From: Celeribacter indicus
GTDB taxonomy: Bacteria > Pseudomonadota > Alphaproteobacteria > Rhodobacterales > Rhodobacteraceae
DNA length: 64,000 nt
NCBI RefSeq assembly: GCF_000819565.1
Contig: NZ_CP004393.1
Location: 1,488,001-1,552,000 of the forward strand
Direction of reading: 5' to 3'
A model generated the notes under the pieces. It had not been told where the DNA came from. It ran no database searches and saw nothing but the letters and a program-made list of their open reading frames with translations. The translations under genes and the position numbers were made by a program. Of this stretch, positions 52,584 to 61,075 are shown piece by piece; position 1 is the first letter of the stretch, and the number at the start of each line of letters is the position of its first letter.

Positions 52584-54413
52584 TCAGAGCGGCAGGACCA
52601 CGGGCAGGAGCGTCACGCAGAAGGCGAGGGTGACGAGGGTGAAGGGCGTGCCGATCCGCACGAAATCGCCGAAGCGATAGCCGCCGGGGGTGAGCACGAG
52701 GAGGTTCACCGGGGAGGAGACCGGCGTCATGAAGGCGGTGGAGGCGGCGAGCGCCACGCACATGACGAAGGGATAGGGCGAGGCGCCGAGGCTGTCGGCG
52801 ATGGCGAGGGCGACGGGGCCCATCAGCACCGCCGTGGCGGTGTTGGAGATGAACAGGCTCAGCAGCGTCGTGGCCGCGAAGAGCGCGGCGAGCAGGAGGC
52901 GCGGCGGCCCGTCTCCGAAGAGCGAGACGACGGCCTGCGCGGCGAGGTCGACGCCGCCGGTGCGTTCGAGGGCGAGGGCGAAGGGGATCATGCCGGCGAT
53001 GAGCACGAGCATCTGCCAGTTGACCGCGCGATAGGCGGAGCGCAGGTCGATGCAGCCGAACGCGCCGAGCGCGAGGCAGCCGATGAGGGCGATCTGGGCG
53101 TTGGGCAGCAGGCCGAAGGTCATGGCGAGAACGATGGCGCCGAGCACGGCGATGGCGACCGGGGCGCGGCGCCGTTCGGGGACGAAATCCTCCGCCTCCT
53201 CGGGGAGGTCGAGGAAGACGAGGTCGCGGCGCTGGCCCTGGAGGCGCCGGATCGTGCGCCAGGGGCCGGAGAGCAGGAGCGTGTCGCCGGGTTTCAGCCG
53301 CGTCTCCGCGACGGAGGAGGTGGCGGCGTTCTGCGCGCGCCGCAGGCCGAGCACCGACAGGCCGATCGTGCTGCGGAACTGCGCCTCGACCGGGGAGAGG
53401 TCGGCATGGGCGGAACCGGGCGGCACCATCGCCTCGACGAGGCCGATCTCGCGGCTCGGCATCCGGGCGGCGACCTCCGCCGCGCTGCGCCGGATGAGGC
53501 GATGGCGGGTGGCGAAGGCGTCGAGGTCGAAATCCTCCTCCGGCACGAGGAGGATCAGGCAATCCCCGGCGGCGAATTCGCGGTCGCCCTCCGGCAGGAG
53601 GAGCTCGGTCCCGAGCCGGCCGCGGCGTTCGATGGCGAAGAGGGTGATGCCGAGGCGGGCGTGCAGGCCGAGCGTGTCGAGCCGCTGGCCGACGAAATCG
53701 CTCGCCGCGGGGATGGCGAGCCGGGCGACGCGCTCCGTCAGGGCATAGGTTTCGAGCAGGTCGGCGATATGCGGCCGGTGCGCGCGCGCCTCGGCGGGAC
53801 CGGCGGCGGGGGCCAGCCGGCGGCGCATCGCGAGCATGTAGAGGATCGCGAGGGCGAGCACCGGCAGGCCGAAGACGGAGAAGGCGAAGAAGCCGAAGCC
53901 GTCGTGGCCCTGGCGGATCAGTTCGGCGTTGAGCACCATGTTGGGCGGCGTGGCCACGAGGGTGAGCATGCCCGAGATGAGCGCCGCCATGGAGAGCGGC
54001 ATCATCAGCCGTCCGGGCGAGAGATGCGCAGTGCGTGCGATGCGCAGGACGATCGGCACGAAGATCGCGACGACGCCCGTGGAGCTCATGAAGGCCGAGA
54101 GCCCCGCGGCGGAGAGCATCAGCATGACGATGAGCGGGCCTTCGCGCCCGCCCGAGCGGCGGCTGAGCTGGTCCCCGATCCATTGCGCGACGCCGGTGCG
54201 CACCAGCGCCTCGCCCACGACGAAGAGCGCGGCGATCAGCACGACGCTCGGATCGGCGAAGCCCTGGAGGGTTTCGGAGACGGAGATCGCGCCGGTGAAG
54301 GGCAGGGTGACGATGAGCAGGAGCGCGACCACGTCCATGCGCGGCCGCCCCCAGGCAAAGAGCAGGAGGGCGACGAGCAGGAGCCCGAGGACCGAGGCCA
54401 GTTCTGATGTCAT
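52584..54413 (-). CDS. Second SLC13-family transporter with two RCK_C domains
   Basis: 609 residues with the same plan as 45627-47408: membrane half, two RCK_C modules (about 215-290 and 300-375; GLSVLGLRRAQNAA, LKPGDTLLLSGPW), second membrane half. DASS motifs are ATPPNMVLNAELIRQG and LFISNTATAVLMGPVALA. Substrate unknown. The two transporters are clearly diverged, so they probably serve different anions. It lies downstream of the tRNA and close to gabD on the same strand, with 138 bp between. Confidence 0.92.
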   Translation of the reverse strand: MTSELASVLGLLLVALLLFAWGRPRMDVVALLLIVTLPFTGAISVSETLQGFADPSVVLIAALFVVGEALVRTGVAQWIGDQLSRRSGGREGPLIVMLMLSAAGLSAFMSSTGVVAIFVPIVLRIARTAHLSPGRLMMPLSMAALISGMLTLVATPPNMVLNAELIRQGHDGFGFFAFSVFGLPVLALAILYMLAMRRRLAPAAGPAEARAHRPHIADLLETYALTERVARLAIPAASDFVGQRLDTLGLHARLGITLFAIERRGRLGTELLLPEGDREFAAGDCLILLVPEEDFDLDAFATRHRLIRRSAAEVAARMPSREIGLVEAMVPPGSAHADLSPVEAQFRSTIGLSVLGLRRAQNAATSSVAETRLKPGDTLLLSGPWRTIRRLQGQRRDLVFLDLPEEAEDFVPERRRAPVAIAVLGAIVLAMTFGLLPNAQIALIGCLALGAFGCIDLRSAYRAVNWQMLVLIAGMIPFALALERTGGVDLAAQAVVSLFGDGPPRLLLAALFAATTLLSLFISNTATAVLMGPVALAIADSLGASPYPFVMCVALAASTAFMTPVSSPVNLLVLTPGGYRFGDFVRIGTPFTLVTLAFCVTLLPVVLPL

Positions 54414-54551
54414 GCCCGCGCCTTTCTGCCGGAGGGTCCGGGGCCGGCGGCCCGGATCGTCTCCGGTGGGGAAGTTGCGGCCGACGATAGCAGCCCCGGC
54501 GGCACGATCAATGTCCCGCGTGCCGCCGGGGCCGGATCAGGAGAGGCCGGA

Positions 54552-56006
54552 TCAGGACAGGCCGCCGAAGCAGAGGTTCTTGATCTCCAGATAATCGTCG
54601 CAGCCGTATTTCGAGCCTTCGCGCCCGATGCCCGATTGCTTCACCCCGCCGAAGGGCGCCATCTCGGTCGAGATCGCACCGGTGTTGATGCCGACCATGC
54701 CGACCTCGAGCGCCTCGCCCACGCGCCAGGCGCGGTTCAGGTCGGAGGTGTAGAAATAGCCCGCGAGGCCGAATTCGCTGTCATTCGCCCAGCCGATTAC
54801 CTCGTCTTCCGTGTCGAATTTCACGAGCGGGGCGAGCGGGCCGAAGGTTTCCTCCCGCGCGAGTTTCATCTCCTGGGTGACGCCGGTCAGCAGCGTCGGC
54901 TCGAAGAAGCCCTGCCCGAGACCGGAGCGCCTGCCGCCGCGCAGGACCGTCGCGCCCCTTGCGGTCGCGTCCGCGAGGTGATCCTCGACCTTCGCCACGG
55001 CGGCGGCGTTGATCAGCGGTCCGGTGGTCACGCCGTCGGCAAAGCCGTCGCCGAGGGTGAGGCGCTCCATCGCCTCCGCGAGTTTGCCGGCGAAGGCGTC
55101 GTAGATCCCGGCCTGGACGTAGATCCGGTTGGCGCAGACGCAGGTCTGGCCGTTGTTGCGGAATTTCGCGACCATCGCGCCTTCCACCGCGGCGTCCACA
55201 TCCGCGTCGTCGAAGACGATGAAGGGCGCATTGCCGCCGAGTTCGAGCGAGATCTTCTTGATCGTGTCCGCCCCCTGGCGCATCAGCAGCTTGCCGACGC
55301 GGGTCGAGCCGGTGAAGGTGAGCTTCGCCAGCTTCGGGTTCGCGCACATTTCCGCGCCCATGCCCGCGGCATCGAGGCCGGGAAGCACGTTGAACACCCC
55401 CGCCGGCACGCCCGCGCGCTCCGCGAGCTTCGCCAGCGCCAGCGCGGAGAGCGGCGTGAATTCCGAGGGCCGCGCGACCACCGTGCAGCCGACGGCGAGC
55501 GCGGGCGCCATCTTGCGCGCGAGCATCGCGTTGGGAAAGTTCCACGGGGTGATCGCGCCGACGACGCCCACCGGCTGTTTCACGATGACCATGCGCTTGT
55601 CGGACTGCGCGCCGGGGATCATGTCTCCGTAAACCCGCTTCGCCTCCTCCGCGAACCATTCGATATAGGCCGCGCCATAGAGGATCTCGCCGCGCGCCTC
55701 GGCCCAGGGCTTGCCCATCTCGGCGGTGAGGATCGTGGCGAGATCGTCCGCATTCTCCACCAGAAGATCGAACAGGCGGCGCAGGATCGCGCTGCGCTCC
55801 TTGCCCGCGCGCGCGGCCCAGCCGCGTTTCGCCGCATGGGCGGCCCCGATCGCCGTTGCCACATCGGCGGCGGAGAGGTCGGCGACACGGGCGATCACCT
55901 CGCCGGTCGCGGGATTCTCCACCGGGAACGTCGCCGCGCCCCCGATCCATTCGCCGTTCACGAAGCCGCGGGTCTCGAGCAGGCTTTCGTCCTTCAGTGT
56001 CCGCAT
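54552..56006 (-). CDS. gabD: NAD(P)-dependent succinate-semialdehyde dehydrogenase
   Basis: 484 residues of the ALDH fold. KQPVGVVGAITPWNFPNAML, LELGGNAPFIVFDDADVDAAV (general base Glu) and NNGQTCVCANRIYVQ (catalytic Cys near 288) are in order; this Cys-Val-Cys arrangement is common in GabD. Oxidises succinate semialdehyde to succinate, finishing GABA breakdown. The ATG at 56006 lies one base after the gabT stop. Confidence 0.95.
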   Translation of the reverse strand: MRTLKDESLLETRGFVNGEWIGGAATFPVENPATGEVIARVADLSAADVATAIGAAHAAKRGWAARAGKERSAILRRLFDLLVENADDLATILTAEMGKPWAEARGEILYGAAYIEWFAEEAKRVYGDMIPGAQSDKRMVIVKQPVGVVGAITPWNFPNAMLARKMAPALAVGCTVVARPSEFTPLSALALAKLAERAGVPAGVFNVLPGLDAAGMGAEMCANPKLAKLTFTGSTRVGKLLMRQGADTIKKISLELGGNAPFIVFDDADVDAAVEGAMVAKFRNNGQTCVCANRIYVQAGIYDAFAGKLAEAMERLTLGDGFADGVTTGPLINAAAVAKVEDHLADATARGATVLRGGRRSGLGQGFFEPTLLTGVTQEMKLAREETFGPLAPLVKFDTEDEVIGWANDSEFGLAGYFYTSDLNRAWRVGEALEVGMVGINTGAISTEMAPFGGVKQSGIGREGSKYGCDDYLEIKNLCFGGLS

Positions 56007-56007
56007 C

Positions 56008-57297
56008 TCAGGCTCCCTTCACCGCTTTGGCGGCCGCTTCGAGAATGTCCAGCGCCTCGGCGAAGACATCGTCCTCGATGGTGAGCGGCGCGAGGAAGCG
56101 GATCACGTTGCCATGCACCCCGCAGGTCAGCAGCAGGAGCCCGCGGTCGAGCGCGGCGCGGCGGATCGCCTCGGCAAGCTCGGGCAGCGGCGTGCCGGCC
56201 TCGTCCATGAACTCGGCGGCGATCATGAAGCCGGGACCGCGCACCTCGGCAAGCTCGGGGAGAAAGGCCGCCTGCATCGCCCGGAGCCGGGCCTTGAGCA
56301 CGCTGCCGAGCGCGGTGGCGCGGGCGCAGAGGTCTTCCTCCTCGATCACGTCGAGCACGGCGTTGGCCGCCGCGATGCCGAGAGGATTGCCGCCATAGGT
56401 GCCGCCCAGCCCGCCGGGCGCGGCGGCATCCATCAGCTCGGCACGGCCCACCACGGCGGAGATCGGGAGCCCGCCGCCGAGGCTTTTGGCCATGGTCGTC
56501 AGGTCGGGCGCGACACCGTGGGCCTCCATCGCAAAGAGGGTGCCGGTGCGCGCAAAGCCCGTCTGCACCTCGTCGGCCACCATCACGATCCCATGGGCGT
56601 CGCAGAGCGCGCGCAGGCGGGTGACGAAGTCCTTCGGCGCCGGGTTGAAGCCGCCTTCGCCCTGCACGGGTTCGAAGACGATGGCGGCGACGCGGGCGGG
56701 GTCCACATCCGCCTTGAACAGCGCCTCGAGCGCGCGAAGGCTGTCCTCCACGGAAATGCCGTGCAGCGCGTTGGGGAAGGGCGCATGGAACACGTCCGCC
56801 GCCATGGGGCCGAAGCCGAGCTTGTAGGGCGCGACCTTGCCGGTCATCGACATGGTCATGAAGGTGCGCCCGTGGAACCCGCCGTCAAAGGTGATCACGG
56901 CGGAGCGGCCGGTCGCGGCGCGCGCGATCTTCACCGCGTTCTCGAGCGCCTCCGCGCCGGTCGTGACGAAGAGCGCCTTTTTCGCGAAGTCCCCCGGCGC
57001 GAGGGCGTTCAGCCGCTCGGCAAGGCGCACGTAGCTTTCATAGGGCACGACTTGGTGGCAGGTGTGGGTGAAGGCGTCGAGCTGCGCGCGCACGGCGGCC
57101 ATCACCTTCGGGTGCCGGTGGCCGGTGTTCAGCACGGCGATGCCCGCGGCGAAGTCGATGAGGCGGTTGCCGTCGGCATCCCGGATCTCCGCGTTCCGGG
57201 CGCTCACCGCGTAATGATCGGTGAGCACGCCCACGCCGCGCGCCAGCGCCGCCTTGCGACGGGTCTCGAGCCCGGCATTCTCGGTCTTTTCCAACAT
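56008..57297 (-). CDS. gabT: 4-aminobutyrate aminotransferase
   Basis: 429 residues, PLP fold type I. TTGAEALENAVKIARAATG, ITFDGGFHGRT, IVFEPVQGEGGF, VADEVQTGFARTG and the PLP-Lys in TTMAKSLGGGLPIS all match GabT. Transfers the amino group of GABA to 2-oxoglutarate, giving succinate semialdehyde for GabD. It is divergent from an XRE-cupin regulator, which is the likely controller. Confidence 0.95.
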   Translation of the reverse strand: MLEKTENAGLETRRKAALARGVGVLTDHYAVSARNAEIRDADGNRLIDFAAGIAVLNTGHRHPKVMAAVRAQLDAFTHTCHQVVPYESYVRLAERLNALAPGDFAKKALFVTTGAEALENAVKIARAATGRSAVITFDGGFHGRTFMTMSMTGKVAPYKLGFGPMAADVFHAPFPNALHGISVEDSLRALEALFKADVDPARVAAIVFEPVQGEGGFNPAPKDFVTRLRALCDAHGIVMVADEVQTGFARTGTLFAMEAHGVAPDLTTMAKSLGGGLPISAVVGRAELMDAAAPGGLGGTYGGNPLGIAAANAVLDVIEEEDLCARATALGSVLKARLRAMQAAFLPELAEVRGPGFMIAAEFMDEAGTPLPELAEAIRRAALDRGLLLLTCGVHGNVIRFLAPLTIEDDVFAEALDILEAAAKAVKGA

Positions 57298-57382
57298 GTT
57301 CGGTCTCCCGGCTCCGCGCAGGTGGTGGCTGCGGCTGTGGTTGCGAATCCGGCGTCAGGGTACCGGTTTGGCGGTGGTGAAA

Positions 57383-57420
57383 AAGTCTGTTTCTTCTGTG
57401 CCGCAAGTCCTTGTAAAGTC
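57383..57420. repeat. Three AAGTC direct repeats in the gabT / regulator gap
   Basis: AAGTC at 57383, 57405 and 57416: spacings 22 and 11 bp, so on the same helical face. They lie in the 151-bp divergent gap and could be a binding array for the XRE-cupin regulator. Five-base units may also recur by chance. Confidence 0.35.
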
Positions 57421-57448
57421 GAGGGGCGAAGAAAAGGTTTTGGATATA

Positions 57449-58021
57449 ATGAACAGTCGCAACACCACGGCCGGCGATCCGGCGCTCGGCCACCGCCTTC
57501 GGGTGCTGCGCGAGAGGGCGGGGCTGTCGCAGCGGACGCTCGCGCGCAAGGTCGGGGTGCCGAATTCCACGATCTCGCTGATCGAATCCGGCAAGACGAA
57601 CCCCTCGGTCGGCGCGCTGCGCAAGATCCTCGACGGGATTCCGGTGAGCCTTTCGGAATTCTTCGCCTTCGAGCCGGCGCCGGAGCGGCAGATCTTCTAC
57701 GCCGCCGAGGAGCTGGTGGAAATCGGCCAGGGCAAGCTGTCGCTGCGGCAGATCGGCACGACGCCCTTCGGCCGGGCGATGATGCTCCTGCGGGAAACCT
57801 ATGCGCCGGGTGCCGACACCGGCCGGGTGATGTATCGCCACGAGGGTGAGGAAGGGGGGATCGTGATCTCCGGCCGGATCGAGGTCACCGTGGGCGAGGA
57901 GCGCAAGATCCTCGGGCCGGGGGATGCCTATTACTTCGACAGCCGGCAGCCGCACCGGTTCCGGCAGGTGGGGCCGGAGCCCTGCGTGCTGTTCTCCGCC
58001 TGCACGCCGCCGAGCTTCTGA
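57449..58021 (+). CDS. XRE-cupin transcriptional regulator (PuuR-like)
   Basis: 190 residues. The HTH is at about 13-67 (LRVLRERAGLSQRTLARKVGVPNSTISLIESGKTNPSVGALRKIL), and a cupin barrel at about 110-190 (YRHEGEEGGIVISGRIEV, GPGDAYYFDSRQPHRF). This is the PuuR architecture, regulators of putrescine-to-GABA breakdown. Opposite gabT-gabD it probably represses GABA or polyamine catabolism until a ligand binds the cupin. The ATG at 57449 fits the family; upstream frame is spurious. Confidence 0.92.
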   Translation: MNSRNTTAGDPALGHRLRVLRERAGLSQRTLARKVGVPNSTISLIESGKTNPSVGALRKILDGIPVSLSEFFAFEPAPERQIFYAAEELVEIGQGKLSLRQIGTTPFGRAMMLLRETYAPGADTGRVMYRHEGEEGGIVISGRIEVTVGEERKILGPGDAYYFDSRQPHRFRQVGPEPCVLFSACTPPSF

Positions 58022-58077
58022 CTTGTCTCGCCGGCGATCCCCGATCAGACTGGGGCGGACCAGGAAGGAAATCCATC

Positions 58078-58968
58078 GTGCTCGACAAGCTCGACATGTT
58101 CATCGCCGTCGCGCGCGAGCGGCATTTCGGGCGCGCGGCGGAAAGCCTCGGCATCACCCAGCCGACGCTGTCGGCGGGGATCAAGCAGCTCGAGGACCAG
58201 CTCGGGGTGCAGCTCATCTTCCGCGGCTCGCGCTTCGGCGGGCTGACGCCCGAGGGGGCGCGCGCACTCGACTGGGCGCGGCGGATCACCGGCGACGCGC
58301 GGCAGTTGCGCGAGGAGATGCGCTCGGTGCGCCACGGCCTCTCCGGGCAGATCCGGCTCGCCGTCATCCCGACCGCGCTCAGCCTCGCCGCCCGTCTCGC
58401 GGCACGGGTGAACGCGCGCCATCCCAAGGTCCGCTTCACCATCCTGTCGCGCCCCTCGCGCGACATCCTCGCCATGCTCGAGGGCTTCGAGATCGACGCG
58501 GGCCTGTCCTATCTCGACAACGAGCCGCTCGGGCGGGTGGAGACGGAGGCGCTGACCGAGGAGCGGCTGGTGCTCGTCTGTGCGGCGGGATCGCCCCTTG
58601 CCGGGCGGGCGGAGATCGGCTGGGCCGAGCTCGACGGGGCGCGGCTCGCCCTGATGACGCCGGACATGCAGAACCGGCGGATCGTCAACCAGGCCTTCAT
58701 GGCCGCGGGCGTTGCGCCGGATGCGGTGATCGAGAGCAATTCCATCATCGCGCTGATCGCGAATGTCGGGGAGGGGGACTGGGTCACCGTGCTGCCCGAC
58801 GACATCGCGCGCGTTCTCGCCGCCGGAAAGGGGCTGTCGCTCGTGCCCATGGCGCCGCTCGCGCATCGCGTCGCCCATTGCGTCGGGCTGGTCGTGCCAC
58901 AGCGCGCGCCGCACACGCCGGTGATCGAGGCCCTGCTCGAAGAAGCGCGGCGGATGCGCGTGGATTGA
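58078..58968 (+). CDS. LysR-family regulator of the formate dehydrogenase operon
   Basis: 296 residues, GTG start at 58078 (AGGAAGG upstream). The HTH LDMFIAVARERHFGRAAESLGITQPTLSAGIKQLEDQL is at about 4-41 and the effector domain follows. It is co-directional with and 119 bp upstream of fdsG, and its stop codon overlaps a near-perfect palindrome (58965-58985) that sits in the fdsG promoter region. Control of fds by this protein is inferred from position. Confidence 0.9.
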   Translation: MLDKLDMFIAVARERHFGRAAESLGITQPTLSAGIKQLEDQLGVQLIFRGSRFGGLTPEGARALDWARRITGDARQLREEMRSVRHGLSGQIRLAVIPTALSLAARLAARVNARHPKVRFTILSRPSRDILAMLEGFEIDAGLSYLDNEPLGRVETEALTEERLVLVCAAGSPLAGRAEIGWAELDGARLALMTPDMQNRRIVNQAFMAAGVAPDAVIESNSIIALIANVGEGDWVTVLPDDIARVLAAGKGLSLVPMAPLAHRVAHCVGLVVPQRAPHTPVIEALLEEARRMRVD

Positions 58969-58985
58969 TAGAAGATTTCTATCAA
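58965..58985. promoter_or_regulatory. LysR-type operator before fdsG
   Basis: Perfect 9-bp arms TTGATAGAA / TTCTATCAA around GAT. The inner ATAG-N7-CTAT is the LysR/OxyR half-site spacing. It overlaps the LysR stop codon and is about 113 bp upstream of the fdsG ATG (centre to start). Confidence 0.75.
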
Positions 58986-59087
58986 GTCACGGGATAGCGT
59001 TATTGACCCCTTGCATGTGCCCGTGATTGTCTGGGCGGACGATCCGGCCAGCCAAGGCCCCTGTCCTTGTGACGAGAAGGGAAACAC

Positions 59088-59561
59088 ATGCCCACGCACG
59101 CCCTGCCCGCGCCCGAAGAGGTCGCGGGACTCATCGCGCCGCTCGAGGCGCTCGAAGGTCCGCTCCTGCCGATGCTGCACAGGGTGCAGGAGACCTATGG
59201 CTACCTGCCGCAGACCGCCCATGACCCGCTGTGCAAGGCAGCCGGGATCACCCGTGCGGAACTGGCGGGCGTGATCAGCTTCTACCACGATTTCAAGGAC
59301 GCGCCCCAGGGCCGGCACGTGCTGCGGATCTGCCGTGCGGAGGCCTGTCAGTCGATGGGCGGGGCGGGTCTGGCCGAACGTCTCCTCGCGAAGCTCGGGC
59401 TCGACTGGCACGGCACCACGCCGGACGGGAGGGTGACGGTGGAGCCGGTCTATTGCCTCGGCCTCTGCGCCTGCGCGCCGGCCGTCATGGTCGACGACAC
59501 CCTGGTCGGACGGGCGGACGAGGCGCGGGTCGCCAGCGCTCTGGCGGAGGTCAGGGCATGA
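59088..59561 (+). CDS. fdsG: NAD-dependent formate dehydrogenase gamma subunit
   Basis: 157 residues, NuoE/HoxE-like. The thioredoxin-like [2Fe-2S] ligands are Cys82, Cys87 (CRAEAC), Cys123 and Cys127 (CLGLC). VQETYGYLP is a family landmark. Carries electrons between FdsA clusters and FdsB. GAAGGG precedes the ATG. Its TGA overlaps the fdsB ATG. Confidence 0.95.
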   Translation: MPTHALPAPEEVAGLIAPLEALEGPLLPMLHRVQETYGYLPQTAHDPLCKAAGITRAELAGVISFYHDFKDAPQGRHVLRICRAEACQSMGGAGLAERLLAKLGLDWHGTTPDGRVTVEPVYCLGLCACAPAVMVDDTLVGRADEARVASALAEVRA

Positions 59562-61075
59562 AGATCTACGTTCCCATGGACGCCGCCGCAAAGGCGCTCG
59601 GCGCGGACCGGGTGGCCGAGGCCATCGCCCGCGAGACCGCCGCGCGCGGGATCGAGGCGGAGATCGTGCGCAACGGCACGCGCGGGATGATCTGGCTCGA
59701 ACCGCTGGTCGAGATCGAGCACGACGGGGAACGGCTGGCCTACGGTCCGATTGCGGCGGCGGATGTTCCGGCACTTCTGGACGGCCGGATCGACACGCTG
59801 GGCCCCGTCGCGGAGATCCCGTTCTTTGCGCGCCAGACCCGGCTCACCTTTGCCCGCTGCGGGCTCACCGACCCGCTCTCGCTCGCGGATTACGCGGCCC
59901 ATGGCGGGCTCGAGGGGCTCGACCGGGCGCTCGCCATGTCGGGGGAGGCGATCATCGACGAGGTGAAGCTCTCGGGGCTGCGCGGGCGCGGCGGCGCGGG
60001 GTTCCCGACCGGGATCAAATGGGACACGGTGCGCCTTGCCCATGCGCCGCAGAAATACATCGTCTGCAACGCCGACGAGGGCGACAGTGGCACCTTCGCC
60101 GACCGGATGCTCATGGAGGGCGATCCCTTCACCCTGATCGAGGGCATGACCATCGCCGGCCTCGGTGTCGGCGCGACGCAGGGCTATGTCTATATCCGGT
60201 CCGAATATCCCGACGCGATCCGGGTCATGCGCCGCGCGGTGGAGATCGCGCGGGGCGCGGGCGTGCTCGGCGCCGATCTGCGCGGTTCGGGGCGGGCCTT
60301 CGACATGGAGGTGCGCGTGGGCGCGGGCGCCTATGTCTGCGGCGAGGAGACCTCGCTTCTCAATTCGCTCGAGGGAAAGCGCGGCGTGGTGCGCGCGAAG
60401 CCGCCGCTTCCGGCGCTCGAGGGGTTCCTCGGCCGCCCGACCGTGGTGAACAACGTGATCTCGCTCGCCACCGTGCCGGTGATCTTTGCCAGGGGCGCGG
60501 CGCAGTACGCGCAATTCGGCCTCGGACGGTCGAAGGGCACGATGCCGATCCAGATCGCGGGAAATGTGAAATACGGCGGATTGTTCGAGACGGCCTTCGG
60601 CATGCCGCTCGGCACGCTGGTGAACGAGATCGCGGGCGGCACCGCCTCCGGCCGGCCGGTGAAGGCGGTTCAGGTCGGCGGACCGCTCGGCGCCTATCTG
60701 CATCCCGACCAGTTCGACACGCCCTTCGGCTATGAGGAATTCGACGGGCAGAAGGCGCTGATCGGCCATGCCGGGCTCGTGGTGTTCGACGACAGCGCGG
60801 ACATGCGCGCGATGGCGCGGTTCGCGATGGAATTCTGTGCGGTGGAAAGCTGCGGCAAGTGCACGCCCTGCCGCATCGGTGCGGTGCGGGGCGTCGAGAC
60901 CATCGACCGCATCGCGGCGGGCGAGGCGGCGGCGGTCGAGCTGCTCACGGATCTCTGCGAGGTGATGCAGGACGGCTCCCTCTGCGCGCTGGGCGGCTTC
61001 ACCCCGTTTCCGGTGATGTCGGCCCTGCGGCATTTTCCCGAAGACTTCGCAACCCGGAAGGAGGCGGCGGAATGA
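59558..61075 (+). CDS. fdsB: NAD-dependent formate dehydrogenase beta subunit
   Basis: 505 residues, NuoF-like with an extra N-terminal thioredoxin-like part. FMN site GLRGRGGAGFPTGIKW, NADH loop GEETSLLNSLEGKRG, and a [4Fe-4S] cluster ESCGKCTPCRIG plus a later Cys. Reduces NAD+ with electrons from formate. The ATG at 59558 overlaps fdsG; its stop overlaps fdsA (ATGA). The tight overlaps keep the subunits in proportion. Confidence 0.96.
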   Translation: MKIYVPMDAAAKALGADRVAEAIARETAARGIEAEIVRNGTRGMIWLEPLVEIEHDGERLAYGPIAAADVPALLDGRIDTLGPVAEIPFFARQTRLTFARCGLTDPLSLADYAAHGGLEGLDRALAMSGEAIIDEVKLSGLRGRGGAGFPTGIKWDTVRLAHAPQKYIVCNADEGDSGTFADRMLMEGDPFTLIEGMTIAGLGVGATQGYVYIRSEYPDAIRVMRRAVEIARGAGVLGADLRGSGRAFDMEVRVGAGAYVCGEETSLLNSLEGKRGVVRAKPPLPALEGFLGRPTVVNNVISLATVPVIFARGAAQYAQFGLGRSKGTMPIQIAGNVKYGGLFETAFGMPLGTLVNEIAGGTASGRPVKAVQVGGPLGAYLHPDQFDTPFGYEEFDGQKALIGHAGLVVFDDSADMRAMARFAMEFCAVESCGKCTPCRIGAVRGVETIDRIAAGEAAAVELLTDLCEVMQDGSLCALGGFTPFPVMSALRHFPEDFATRKEAAE

